Made by a program: the position numbers and the translations under genes. The notes under the pieces were generated by a model. That model searched no databases, had not been told where the DNA came from, and saw only the letters and a program-made list of their open reading frames with translations. From Loripinus fragilis (Eukaryota; Mollusca; Bivalvia; Lucinida; Lucinidae), in assembly GCA_964019695.1 (NCBI GenBank), contig OZ026515.1, forward strand, positions 129,292,849 to 129,356,848: a stretch of 64,000 nt of DNA, written 5' to 3'. Positions 1 through 11,718 of this stretch are shown piece by piece; within the stretch, counting starts at the first letter, position 1, and each line of letters opens with the position of its first letter.

Positions 1-139
1 GACCTTATCACTAGGCATAGAATGGTGCCTGTTAACTCTTGGCTTGCTGGGTTATTTTGTAAGATTTTTTTGTCGTCTGTAGATTGTTATCTTTTAAAAA
101 TACTTAAAAAATTATTCAAAAATACCATGAGAGTGTTAA

Positions 140-200
140 ACAGTTTGAATCCAGATCAGGCCCGACATTTTGTCGGGCCTGATCTGGATCCAAACTGTTT
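140..200. repeat. GATCAGGCCCGACA hairpin repeat, copy 1
   Basis: Near-perfect stem: AACAGTTTG..ATCCAGATCAGGCCCGACA against its complement, loop TTT. It is the core of a dispersed element of about 220 bp with flanks like GTTAACTCTTGGC and AGCAGATGACAA. Confidence 0.8.
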
Positions 201-666
201 GAAAAGATTAGCAGCAGATGACAATAGTGGCCATTGGCAGGAAAGAGTTAAGAGGAATATGGTATAAAAGAACAGAGGCTGCAGTGATTATAAGATCCCC
301 ATTCACCAATAAAATCTCAGTTTTTTTTGTTTTCAATGGAAACCATTTGTTATGGTCTAACACATTTGGAATGTCTCAACATATGAGCATCCACAAGATA
401 TGTATTCATGGAAAAAATAAATGGGCTATTACACAAGATCACGATTCTTATGGCAACAGCGAGCAGGGAAGACTCAGGCGAGTCTGCTACTATGCGCAGA
501 CTCGCCAGAGCCTTGGCCGCTCGCATACACAAAGCATGGATGTAGATGAAGACTCAGACCAAAATTTAGACCTAGCTTTGCCGAATATGTCCGTATGGGC
601 AATTATTAGAGGCATTTGTGTATATGGGTTAAGTACCAAAATCGTGTGTGCTGACCCAAATATAAT

Positions 667-902
667 AAGGCCAAATAAAAAAAATACCTGTTTTGGGTAA
701 CCCGACCCTACCTAAATTTACTTGTGAAACGTAGAATTTTTTCAGGTTTTCTGGAAAAAATATGATTTTATGCATTTTGAAAGGCAAATGCCTTTAAAAA
801 TGCATAAAATTTTTTTTTTTTTTCAGAAAAAAAATGTGTGTGCCTACCCTACCTAAATTTATCAGACCCGTTACCCAAAACACACTTATTTTTTTTTTGG
901 AC
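667..902. repeat. GGCCAAATAAAA foldback MITE, copy 1
   Basis: Mirrored ends (GGCCAAATAAAAAAA / TTTTTTTTTGG), GGGTAACCCGACCCTACCTA answered by GACCCGTTACCC, and a central TTTATGCATTTTGAAAGGCA inverted repeat. Related copies are at 1905-2162 and 27312-27522. Confidence 0.75.
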
Positions 903-1540
903 TAATTAGCTTTTTGGATTCTCCTCCTTAACACTTTGTATTCTGATGGATTTTCCCATACATATTGATACAATAAGTATGGGATTGCCCATTGTGTACT
1001 TTAAGGGGTCACAGGTAGAATTTTCTAAGTTATGATATATTTCTGTCTGAAAGTTGTTTTAATCCTAGCAAACAGTGCAGACCCTGATGAAATGCAGCAT
1101 TATGCTGCATTTCATCTGTATCTTCACCGTTTGCCAAAGTAACTGTTTATGCGGTTTCCAGTATACAGAGGGTAAATGCAATGATAATACTTGATTGGAC
1201 TGTTAGACTTTTCATTTTCTCAAAATATGAAGTTTCGACTGGAAACTGTGATGATCCAGATCAGCTGCCAAGTCATGAGGAGTCACATCAGGATCGTTAT
1301 TGTTTGACTCTTGATCTTTTGTTAGGAGGATAGTCTTTCCACGTTCTGCTTTGATTTTTGTGTAATATTTCTATTTTTAACCAATATAAGCCAATCTTCC
1401 TTTTATGGGACACAAGCAAATAATGCGGACTTAGATACAGATCAGATAAAACAGAATGAGGAGTCTTATCAGGATCTTCTCTGTTTGCTAGCAGAAGGTT
1501 CTATTAAAATTTGAAGAAAAGATACACCCCAACAACCAGG

Positions 1541-1730
1541 GAGGGCAGTGGCTCAGTGGTAGAGTGCTTGACTCCAGGCAGAAGGGCATTGGGTTGGATC
1601 CTCACTGGGTTGTGGTCCTTGAGCAAGACACATTTATCCTAGCTTAGTACTGGTTCATCCCAGGAAGACCCGTCCCTATATAACTGAAAGATTGTTGATG
1701 GGACATAAAGAATCAAAACAAACAAACACC
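1541..1730 (+). mobile_element. tRNA-derived SINE, copy 1
   Basis: Head with A-box-like GTGGCTCAGTGGTAGAGTGC and a degenerate B box (GGTTGGATCC), a body with CCTTGAGCAAGACACATTTA and CTTAGTACTGGTTCA, and an A/C-rich tail (AAAACAAACAAAC). Confidence 0.8.
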
Positions 1731-1904
1731 CCAACAACCCATAAAATTGGAAATGGATCCATCCAGTTGATAAGGTTAGAAAAGTCTGTTTGGCTTAAGT
1801 TGATTTATATCTCATGTTTGAAAAATGTAGAATTTTTTTAGAACTGGCAGCTTCTATACACAGGAATGATCTGTTGAAAACATTGTGCATAATAAATAGT
1901 CCAT

Positions 1905-2162
1905 CAGGCCAAATAAAAAAATACCTGTGTTTAGGGTAATTCAACCCTAAGTAAATTCACTGGTGAAAGCTAGGGGGTGGGGGGGGTGGTTTCAGGTTTT
2001 CTGAAAAAAAATAATAGTTTTGTGCATTTTGAAAGGCAAAATGCCTTTCAAAATGCATAAAACTATATTTTTACTGAAAAAAAAAAATCATTAAAAAAAT
2101 GTGTGTGCCTGCCCTGCCCACAATTTTCAGACGTGTTACCCGAAACGTTTTTTATTTGGCCG
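1905..2162. repeat. GGCCAAATAAAA foldback MITE, copy 2
   Basis: Same family as 667-902: GGCCAAATAAAAAAATACCT at the left, ACGTTTTTTATTTGGCC at the right, and the same GCATTTTGAAAGGCAAAATG core. Confidence 0.75.
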
Positions 2163-2265
2163 TACCATGGAGTGTAGATTGTAGAAAGTGATTATGAAAG
2201 GCAGTCATAAATTACTTCAGGTTAATATATATGCAAATTTTTGAAGAAATATATATATATCAAAT

Positions 2266-2376
2266 GAGCCAGTGCATGAGATTTCCAACAATGCGGCATG
2301 TGCGACCAGCAAAGCCTCTGATCAGCCTGCGCATATGTCAAAATGCCACATTGTTGGAAATCTCATGCTGCGGCTC
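2266..2376. repeat. Internally deleted copy (111 bp) of the 237-bp MITE
   Basis: Both inverted ends are intact, but the middle jumps from GCCTGCGCATATG directly to TCAAAATGCCACATTG, losing about 126 bases. The open frames over it are products of the hairpin, not genes. Confidence 0.8.
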
Positions 2377-3505
2377 AAATGTGCAAAAACTAATGGGCAC
2401 ACGACTTTATTCTGTCTTCACCCTAACCCTGCTAATATTTTTTCTGCAGAAAATGTTGTCTGCTTATTACATCTGCTGCATATATTCCAATGCACTCCAG
2501 AATAGAATTGTCCTGGAAGACGAAAAAAAATGAGCAGTGTGATTTGGGTCCATATTTTTTGCAATAAAAGCCACCCGAGTACAGTCACAGGAAATTATCG
2601 TTCACCACTTTGTGACGTTGCTGTTTAAAACGGTCTATTTCCAGATTTTTTGTAAAAATTACTGTGACAAAGTTCAGGGGTGAAAATTCAAATTACTTAC
2701 AAGGATGAAAAGCAAATAGAAAATAGCATAATTACACTTTTGGTTTTCAAGTAGAAAACTTTTAAAGTGAATGAAAATTTTAAAATATTATGAATCCCAT
2801 TGGCGCTAATGCTAACATCACGGAAAAAAGACAATTTAATTTGTCTTTCTGTTGAAAACTTGAAATGACTGGTATTAGAATACAACATACACCAGAAAAC
2901 TACAATAAATATGTTTATTGTCTAAATCAAATTGTTTTCATTTGGTACATTTATCATGGTTGTTGTATTTCAATGGTTTTGCAGCAATGATTTTTGCAAA
3001 AAATCTAGAAATGCACAGTTTTAAACGTTGACGTCATTTGTGTCAAGCATTGATGTCCCATGACTGTACATAAGCAGAAGACAGAGCAGATGACAAGCGG
3101 GAAAAGGGTTTAATGTGACATTTACATTGAAATTACATCATAGCTTCCTAGTTTCCAATAGAAAATAGATGGTCTAAGGGAGGTAATTTTGCCATAAAGT
3201 ACACTTTACAATCCTTTTCAAAATGCTTTAGTTAGAATATTATTGATGCCGAAAAATAAACCACGATAAGTAAAGAGCCGAAAAGAAAATACATTTATGC
3301 AAGCGTGTTTTTTTTATTTGTTAGTGTTGTCAGCTTTTTTTACAAAACATGAATAAATGTGTTTTCTGTTCAGCACTTGGCAGTTTTCTGTCTTGTTTGT
3401 TTTATGTAACATCATTGTATAAATAAATGATAATATTTATAACATCATGTGTTTATTTGATAGTTTGTGACAAAAAAGAACAGTCATTTAGGGCCAGCAT
3501 AGTGC

Positions 3506-3806
3506 ATGAGTGAAAGTTTTTAGGATTATACCTGAATTCAGGATTTTTAGGCTGACTTTCCACAGAAAGTCAGCCTCAAAATGCTGAATTAGGGAGATCA
3601 TTCATTGTAGCTTCTCTGATTTATTTACTGTCTGTCTAAGGACATTTGACCATTTAAACTTGGAATTGTGAATATCTGGTGGGCGTATTGCAAGAATTAA
3701 GTTTGGAGTTTCAAAAGTTCAGGATTTTGGAAAATTTGAACTTTCACCCACGATGGAGTTTCAAAAGTTCAGGATTTTGGAAAATTTGAACTTACACCCA
3801 CGATAG
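3506..3806. repeat. GTGAAAGTTTTCAGGATT foldback repeat, copy 1
   Basis: Mirrored ends (ATGAGTGAAAGTTTTTAGGA / GAACTTTCACCCACGAT) and a central GGCTGACTTTCC palindrome. The last 52 bases are duplicated in tandem (3703-3754 and 3755-3806). Other copies at 5926-6150 and 7647-7890. Confidence 0.75.
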
Positions 3807-3908
3807 TGCCATTAACTCTGCATGGGTTATTTTGCATGCTTTTTTTGTTGTCTTCTGATTTTCTTTCAAAATTAAACCTTTTCAAACATGAGAATACTTT
3901 TCGAGTGT

Positions 3909-3971
3909 CAAACCAATCAGATCCAGATCAGGCCGGATATTTTGTCCGGCCTGATCAATGTCTAAACTGTT
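3909..3971. repeat. GATCAGGCC hairpin repeat, copy 2
   Basis: Stem GATCAGGCCGGA / TCCGGCCTGATC, same flanks as 140-200. Confidence 0.75.
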
Positions 3972-3990
3972 CGTAAAGGTGATCAGAAGA

Positions 3991-4193
3991 CGAGCGCAGT
4001 GGCTCAGTGGTAGAGTGCTTGACTCGAGACCGAGGGGCCGCGCGTTCAAGCCTCACAGGCGTCACTGCGTTATGTCCTTGAGCATTACACATTTATCCTA
4101 GCTTAGTACTGGTTCAACCCAGGAAGAGACCCATCCCTTTACAACTGAAAGATTGTTGATGGGACGTAAAGTATCAAATCAAACAAACAAAAA
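3991..4193 (+). mobile_element. tRNA-derived SINE, copy 2
   Basis: GTGGCTCAGTGGTAGAGTGC (A box) and GCGTTCAAGCCTCA (B box) in the head, then the shared body and a (CAAA)-rich tail. Best-preserved copy together with 7391-7585. Confidence 0.85.
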
Positions 4194-4380
4194 ATGATGT
4201 GAAAACTAGTTCCTTTCAAAAGCAAGCAAGTGAACAATAGCACTTATCCTGCCAGTAGTTTTAGTCCTGAAATTGTCGTCTGCTTATTATGTCTGTGGTG
4301 AGGATAAAGTGGCTACCGTAGTGGTAGAGGGTTAAACTTGTGATTGAGGGATTACTGGTTCCAGACTCACTGGAGGCCAG

Positions 4381-4630
4381 TGGCTGATCCAGAGGGGATT
4401 GACTTGTACCCCCTATCCAGAAGGGATTGACTTGTACCCCCTCTCTGCCCCCCATTTTTAAATGTCCTATGAATATAAGATAATTAGGACTCAGTGAGAC
4501 CAAATTATTTCATTTTAATGGGATATTTAAGAAAAATGATTAAAATCAGCAAAGTGATCCCCCCACACACACACATACAAACAGTTATACATATGAACCC
4601 CCTTTCCAGAAATCCTGGATCTTCCCCTGG
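4381..4630. repeat. GGATCCAGAGGGG element, copy 1
   Basis: Starts GGCTGATCCAGAGGGG and ends CCAGAAATCCTGGATC, with a palindromic middle (TTTAAATGTCCTATGAA / TAATGGGATATTTAA). Same family as 16629-17335. Confidence 0.65.
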
Positions 4631-4716
4631 AGGCACTAGTAAGACACTTGATCCTCTGCTTAGTTCTGGTTCAACTCGGGGAATGTCCGGACATGACTAA
4701 AAGATTGTTAATTTGG

Positions 4717-4784
4717 GCAAACACTATCAACCCTGATCAGACTGCTCCTTAGGAGCAGTCTGATCAGGGTCCATAGTGTTTGCA
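4717..4784. repeat. CAAACA..GATCAGACTGCTCC hairpin, copy 1
   Basis: Almost perfect palindrome around CTCCTTAGGAG with ends GCAAACACTAT / ATAGTGTTTGC. Confidence 0.75.
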
Positions 4785-5106
4785 ATATAGGCTACATAAG
4801 CTGATGACAGAGCAGACAACAATTGTCGCAAATGGCGGGAAAAGGGTAAGAAGTGATAGATTATTCTCATTATTTTTGTCTTCCATTAGCTGTAAACGTT
4901 TTCCTGTGACAGAAGATTATTAAATATTGAAAACAACATTTGGTTTGGTTCTTTTTTCCTGCAAAAGATGGTATAAACAGTCGATCTAATTTTCATACTA
5001 ATTATAATTGAAATTATTAACTTTTTGCCCCCCTGGGAATATTTTCTTACTTTTTGTCGTCTGCTGATTTTTTTCAAAGTAATACAGGAATATGATTAGA
5101 GTGTCA

Positions 5107-5169
5107 AACAGTTTGGATACAGATCAGGCCTGACTTTCTGTCGGGCCTGATCTGGGTCCAAACTGTTTG
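5107..5169. repeat. GATCAGGCC hairpin repeat, copy 3
   Basis: AACAGTTTGGATACAGATCA and its mirror around GACTTTCTGTC. Confidence 0.75.
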
Positions 5170-5218
5170 CAAAAATTAACAGCATGAGATAAAGAGTAAA
5201 AATGAATTGGAACAAAAA

Positions 5219-5367
5219 GATGGGAGTTCGAGTCTCACTCCCAGGGAAGTCACTGTGTTGTGTCCTTGAGCAAGATTTCCGCTGCATAGTACTGATTCAA
5301 CCCAGGAAGACCGGTCCGGACATAACCAAAAAATTGTAGACTGGGACGTAAAGAATCAAACCAAAAA
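5219..5367 (+). mobile_element. tRNA-derived SINE, 5'-truncated
   Basis: Keeps the B box (GAGTTCGAGTCTCAC) and the body (GTCCTTGAGCAAGA, TAGTACTGATTCAACCCAGG) but lacks the A box. Confidence 0.75.
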
Positions 5368-5683
5368 GACAAAAAGATTAAAGTTGAGGCTTTACTGAGC
5401 ATTTTTTCTTACAAGTTTAATCTTTTCCCGCCTTTTCATCTGCTCTCTCTGCTGCTTATTTTCCAAGGTAGCCTATATTGCAAATACTATGGACCCAAGC
5501 AGCAGTCTGATCATGCTTCATAGTGTTTACTACCATAATAAATTCTAGTCTTATATGCAGCAGATGTAAAAATCAGACATTTTCAGAATAAAAAAGTGGC
5601 TGACTAGGGGGTTAGTGATTTCAATGATAATTGAGTATGGCATTAACTCTTTGCCTACTATTGTCATCTGCTGATCACCTTCG

Positions 5684-5753
5684 CAAACTGTTTGTACCCA
5701 GATCAGGCCCAACAAAGACAAAATGTCTGGCCTGATCAAGATCCAAATTGTTT
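5684..5753. repeat. GATCAGGCC hairpin repeat, copy 4
   Basis: CAAACTGTTTGTACCCAGAT ... GATCCAAATTGTTTG, opposite orientation, weaker stem. Confidence 0.7.
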
Positions 5754-5925
5754 GATGCTCTGATGGTATTTTGAAAGAATTTTTCAGTTAATTTGAAAAA
5801 AATCCACAGACAACAAAAAAACCTGCACAATTACCCATGCAGTAGGCAAAGATCGAAAATCACTTAGATTTTTTTTTCACAAGAAAACAATCTATTTCCA
5901 TCTGCTGAGCCCAAGTATTGCATGG

Positions 5926-6150
5926 GTGAAAGTTTTCAGGATTATTCCTGAATTCAGGATTTTGAGGCTGACTTTCTATGGAAAGTCAGCTTCCAAATCC
6001 TGAATTAGGCAGATTCTAATGGCTTCTTTGATGTGATTTAAGTTATCTAAAGACAATTGACCATTTAAATTTGAAATTGTTGATATTTTTGTCAAGATTT
6101 GATTTTCAAAAGTGCAGGATTTTGGAAATTTTGAACTTTCACCCAAGGTA
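5926..6150. repeat. GTGAAAGTTTTCAGGATT foldback repeat, copy 2
   Basis: Same ends and core: GGATTTTGAGGCTGACTTTC and its mirror, ending GAACTTTCACCCA. Confidence 0.75.
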
Positions 6151-7390
6151 TTGAAACCTTAGCCTTTTTTAATCTTGAATCAGTGGAAGGAGGAGAAAGT
6201 AGGAGATATTTCATGATCAATCTCCAAGAATGTATGGGGCTGGGCCCTGATCAAACTCCTGACCCCCTGGATCAGCAATCAGACTCGCTACTGATTGAGA
6301 TACAGGGCCCAACATACACTGTACATGTAAATTTTTTTCGAAATTCTTTAACCTCTTTAAAAACAGTGAAGTTCCAGATCACCTGGCAAGCTGATCAGAA
6401 TCTACACTGTTTTTCATCCAGCCAATGTAACCATATTGAAAACCTGAACTAACATTTTCACATAAGTGCATGTGTCGATCACTGGATGTGCATAAGAATA
6501 GTTATATACTAGCTAAAAGTTCTAAGCGGCCAACTGCATTTTTTTAATTTTCTTTAAAACGTAAAATGACATGACTACTCTTTTCGCATCTCAAAATTGA
6601 CAGACGTGTCATGTACCCTTGGCAGTGAAGTTGTTGACAAAGTGTTCAACAGTACATGCAGGATACTAACTTGAGTAGTGGTACCCCCATTTTCAAAATT
6701 CCCGTTCTGGCACAATTTGTGAGTCATGACTTTTTGAAATAACCCCATTTCACAAGCAAAACATTTTCATTTCAAAAGCCAAACACATATTGACCACTAC
6801 AGTGCTGCAATTAACACCATCTGCATGAAACTCGTTGCTATTGGCTAAAGTGTCAAAAATTACCCCACCATCCAATGCAAATTCTTGAATTTTGAAATTG
6901 AGGGTAAGTGTATTAGGCAAAGCCTCCCAGATACAACTTAAGGAGTTTTGCTTAGCCGTTTTCTGTTATCGATGACTGATAGGCTGGCCTATTCGGGAAA
7001 GCAAATGAAATTGAAATAGTCCTTATAGCTTTTCCGAAAAGAAGTAAAAAAAAAACACACACGTGGCCGGTTAGAACTTTTGACTAGTATATATGTGCAC
7101 CTAAAGTGCACACTATGTGCACGTGTAGAGTGTACCTCCAGTTCTGATCCCACTGTTCACCAGTGAATTGGTCTAATAGTGTAAACATCCCATAGTACCC
7201 TGTGTGTACTTAACCCTCTCCTTCATTAATATTCATGCTGAGCTCCACCCACTATGAATATATGAATAAACATTTATGTTTGTACATGGAACAAGGAAAG
7301 TACTTTAAAGCTTGTCCACTAGTATAGAATCTGATTTTCATATTACCATAAGCAAACAGAGCTGACACCATAAGCAAACAAAGCAGATAG

Positions 7391-7585
7391 AAGCGCAGTG
7401 GCTCAGTGGTAGAGTGCTTGACTCGAGACCGAGGGGCCGGGGGTTCAAGCCTCACTGGCGTCACTGCGTTGTGTCCTTGAGCAAGACACATTAATCCTAG
7501 CTTAGTACTGGTTCAACCCAGGAAGACCCGTACCTGCACAACTGAAGATTGTTGATGGGGCGTAAAGAATCAAGTCAAACAAACA
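7391..7585 (+). mobile_element. tRNA-derived SINE, copy 3
   Basis: Same head (TGGCTCAGTGGTAGAGTGCT, GGGTTCAAGCCTCA) and body as 3991-4193, ending GTCAAACAAACA. Confidence 0.85.
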
Positions 7586-7646
7586 GAGCAGATCCAGATC
7601 AGGAGCTGCCTGATCTGGGTCTGCTCTGTCTGCAAATGTGTTAAAG

Positions 7647-7890
7647 GCATGGGTGAAAGATTTCAGGATTGTTCCTGAATTCAGGATTTTGAGGCTAACT
7701 TTCCAAAGAAAGTCAGCCTCAAAATCCTGAATTAAGCAGATTATAATAGCTTCTTTGATTTATTTTCAGTTTATCTAAAGACAATTGACCATTTAAACTT
7801 GAAATTGTTAATATTTGTAGGCATACTGCAAATTTTAAGATTTGAGTTTAAAAAGTTCAGGAATTTGGAACTTTTGAACTATCACCCATG
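7647..7890. repeat. GTGAAAGTTTTCAGGATT foldback repeat, copy 3
   Basis: Same family: ATGGGTGAAAGATTTCAGG at the left, CTATCACCCAT at the right, central AACTTTCC/GGAAAG region. Confidence 0.75.
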
Positions 7891-8174
7891 TAAAGGGCGT
7901 ATCTAAGTGCTAACGGAGGACATGCACTTCTTAGGTTAAATACATTTTTGTTTTATTATTTTAGTTTTAATTCAGCTTACTTGTGATAATTGCTATGGGT
8001 GATGGTGCAGGTGTTCATGTTTTCTATTTTATCATCTGCACAAGTGTGTTAAGGCTCAGCCCAATGAGGGTTATCCCTTTGTATGCAGGGAACTGGGTAC
8101 TCTGGCAAACAGTGAAGACCTAGATGAAATGCCACACAATATATCATTTCATCAGGGTTTGCACTGTTTGCTCA

Positions 8175-8680
8175 GATAAGAAACAATCTTTTTGGACTGA
8201 AATTACTCATAATTTGAATATGTTAACCTGTGGCCCCTTAATGGGCAATGAATCATGCCAAAATGATTGATTTCTAACTAAAGGGAGGAGTCCATTAGTA
8301 TACAAAGGGTTATGAGTTGATTTACATGGTCTGTTTCATTTTCGGCAATACATGTCTCATATGCTATAAAGGGTAAATTACAGCTTTCTCTAGGTGTCAT
8401 ATGTAACTTTTACCCTTTACTCCATAATAACGCCTTTTGACACCTTTGAAATATCACGTATTTGAAAATATTACGGAAAATGGAGCATTTTCTCTTTTGG
8501 AGGAAATGCTCTTTTTTCGTATTTTCAAAAGTATTCAAAATCTAACTTAAAGTTTTCTTGAATTTTTTCAATGTTGTCTAAAAATAGAAAATGATGTCTT
8601 GATTAAAAATAGCCCATGGAGTAAAGGGTAAATGTCATTTTTACTGCTATACTTAAGAAATAGATCAAGTCAAGCAGTGA
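8175..8680. other. Stretch without recognised features
   Basis: AT-rich, with an inverted repeat around TTTGAAAATATTACGGAAAATG / CATTTTC (8,450-8,540) flanked by GTAAAGGGTAAA-like sequence; probably another foldback repeat. No coding signal. Confidence 0.4.
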
Positions 8681-9060
8681 ATTGATGAGTAATAATTCAC
8701 TGTTTGGAGGTTCACGAGCGTGCAGGGCAAGTGATTTATCTTCGTACAACTGATTGACAAACATTGAATTATCACTCAACATTCACACACGAGAACTGAT
8801 CTATTTCGATACTAACACACAATAAACCACGAAACACATTTGAAGGCTTCAGCTTCTTCCAACTGTGTCGCATACATTTACATGTATTTGTAACGTCTTT
8901 CAAGCATCAAAACAATGTTACACCATCTAACACCATGACTGATGTCATTTTACTGTAGCAATTGACATCAGATACATGCACTTTCCTCACGCTTTCAAAA
9001 CTGTGACATTATTTTGATAAAACATATTGATTTAGCATTGGCTGTAAGGTGAGGTGTGTT
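8680..9060. repeat. Dispersed repeat shared with 57.9-58.3 kb
   Basis: Shares in inverted orientation GGCTTCAGCTTCTTCCAACT, CATACATTTACATGTATTTG and TAACGTCTTTCAAGC with 57,945-58,330. Confidence 0.65.
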
Positions 9061-10194
9061 AGAATATACAACACATTTGGACATAAGAATCTACACTGGT
9101 CACATATGAATCAAAATCTCCTGTCTTGGCTAATATTGGTGACCTGTTTTGATAAAACCTGACCCAGAGGCGATAAAGAAAACATACTCGACTCAAGGGA
9201 GCATGAAATTTCCTGTGCTCATAAAAATTGAAATGCTGAAAAATAATTGTCTTTATTGCTTTAAAACAAATGTTGTGTTTATACTTACTACTCATAACAT
9301 TTGTTTACATTTTAACATTTATGAGCAGTAAAATTACATGCTTGTTTGAGTAGAGCATATATTTTTTAATCAGTAGATGTTCTAAAATTTCAAACACAAG
9401 TTGCCTGCCAAAAAATGCAAGATAAACAGGACAGACCCAGAGCAGCCTGTCCCTGAAGAAGCAGTCTGATCAGGGTCTTCCATGTTTGCTTTTCTGACAA
9501 GCATTTTTGTGAGAGTCAGCCCTGAAAATCAGCAGAAAGAGAAAAATGTTCAAACTTTTAGAACATGTACTGTAGTCTTGAGGCCAGGCTGATATATTTA
9601 CATTTCAAAGCAAGCCTTTAATGAATCTTTAGAAGTTTGCAACCGTTCATAGCCTCATGAACGACACAAAATTTGACTGACAGCAGCCCAGCTCACTTGC
9701 CTGTGCAATTCGCTTCGAACATCTAATTAATTCTCCAGAGGCGAGTTCAACAACGCGAGTGCTCGCCGAGCGCTCGTTGATTGGTACCTATCTTTATTCG
9801 TAATGTGTAAAGCCTGACACCAGTAAAACGAGCGCTTGATAGCACTCGCATTGTTGAACTCGCCTCAGATGTGACCCTGTTGTTGTGATTGACAACGAGC
9901 CACACCTGAGGTGCACATGCAAAACAAGCTTCTTGTTTGCTCCATTGGCTGTCCGTGTTCACACTGGCTGTTCTGCTTTTCGGTTATGCTCTCCAACAAA
10001 ACCGTTAATACGATTAAATATTAAATATAAAATTGTTTTTCTCCCAACTTATGAATAATTTCTATATATTAGTTATTTATAATAAAATGTAAATATAAGC
10101 AATGAATTCAATTTTTGGAAGGTTCATGGAATCATGAATACTTTTGGTCTCTTGCAAAGTTAACGTGAAGCCCAAAGGTCTTCACTTACTTTGC

Positions 10195-10265
10195 AAGTGT
10201 CATTACTTTGGAGCCAGATCAGGCCCAAGTTTTTGTCAGGCCTAAGCTAGGTCCCAACTGTTTGC
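10195..10265. repeat. GATCAGGCC hairpin repeat, copy 5
   Basis: AGCCAGATCAGGCCCAAG with an imperfect mirror ending CCCAACTGTTTGC. Further diverged copies lie near 10,690-10,780 and 10,880-10,970. Confidence 0.65.
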
Positions 10266-10365
10266 ATGCAAACATTATTAGCAGACGACACTTGTAGGTT
10301 AAGAGTGAAAGTGTCAGTAGGCAACTTTGTAAATTGATTTTTCCAACTTATTTTTGACAATATGT

Positions 10366-10602
10366 GAGCCATGACATGAGATTTCCAACAATGTGGTATG
10401 TGTGACCAGCAAAGCCTCAGATCAGCCTGTGCATATGCGCAGTCTGATCAGAGCCTTTGCTAGTTGCTTGAATATTCTATGACTGTTAAGCTACTGACCG
10501 AACAAAATTCAGAGTGTCTAAGTTTAACAGGAGGTTGCACAGGCTCGTTTGAGTCTAAACTTGTCAAAGTGCCACATTGTTGGAAATCACATGTCGCGGC
10601 TC
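10366..10602. repeat. 237-bp GAGCCAGTG MITE, copy A
   Basis: Inverted ends (ATGAGATTTCCAACAATG / CATTGTTGGAAATCACATG) around a conserved middle with GACCAGCAAAGCCTCAGATC and AGAGCCTTTGCTAG. The length equals that of the copy at 24774-25010. Confidence 0.85.
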
Positions 10603-11423
10603 ATGTGACTTCACACTGAGTGATTATGCACTCATTTATTGTCATCAGCAGATGGAGGAAAAACACTTTTAACCAAAAGAATCTTTTAGGAATACCATCA
10701 GAGTGTTAAACAGTTTGAATTAGCACCAGGGCTAACACTTTGTCTGGCCTAATAAGGCCCCAAAATTTTTGCAAAGGCTATTAGTAGACGAGAGGTGCAA
10801 ATAGCTATTAAAGTGGCTTGTCTCTAAGCCTATGTCCGGCTGAATCTATTTTAACTTTTTGCCTGCCAGCAGCAATTTTTTCGTCTGCTGCTGATCTTTG
10901 CAAACCATTTGGGTTCAGATGAAGCCCGACAGAAGGTTGGGCCTGATCTGGATCTAAACTGTTTGACACTGATTGTATTTCTGAAAGAATATTTTGATAA
11001 GGTTAATTTTGGAAAAAAAATCAGCAGACGACAAAAAATTGTGAAAACTTACCCATAATGCAAGGAGTTGAAGCCATTTCTATTTCTAATTTGGAACATG
11101 TCCTGACACATTTTTTATTACCATGGATTCACAGGCCGAATGGAAAACTGAAGATACTGATCAACTGGCTTTTCAAATGAGACAATATCCATGGTCGTCA
11201 TTCACACATATTTGTGTTCTCAAATAAAAAACTAGAAAGTTAAAATTATGGTTGACTGCTGAGATATGATTGGCTCTTTAAGTTAACTAGTGTAGTTATT
11301 AACCGGTGCAGATAAATCCTCAGTGTTAGAGATTAAATTGTTGAAATTTAACGACTGTTTTCTGTTGTGTTTTAAATGAACCAATAATTGTTCCAAGCTT
11401 GGCTGGTTTTATGGTCAGTAAGC

Positions 11424-11592
11424 GGAGCGCTGTGGCTCAATTGGTAGAGCATTAATAATTTCAGGGGATTGGAGGGTTGCTAATTCAAGGCTCAGGTGAC
11501 ACTTTATCGGCTGCTTAGTACTGGTTCTACCCAGAAAGACTCATCCTGACATAAGTGAAAAATTGTTGGCTGGGACTGGAATCAAAGTGTAA
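11424..11592 (+). mobile_element. tRNA-derived SINE, divergent copy
   Basis: AGCGCTGTGGCTCAATTGGT, a weak B box, and the body GCTTAGTACTGGTTCTACCC; immediately upstream of the mariner. Confidence 0.65.
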
Positions 11593-11718
11593 AGGTTTGA
11601 AATTATACTAGATGAAGCTTTCAAAAAAAAATGTACGAGAGCTGATCTTTAATACTTGTCATTTGGGTCTGAAATAAAAAACAAAAATTGGAAATTAAAA
11701 CTCTTTTATTGCATTCCT

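Noticed and set aside
3991..4065. A functional tRNA gene
   Set aside because: A and B boxes are present but the cloverleaf does not close, and the sequence continues into a SINE body and tail seen in several copies.
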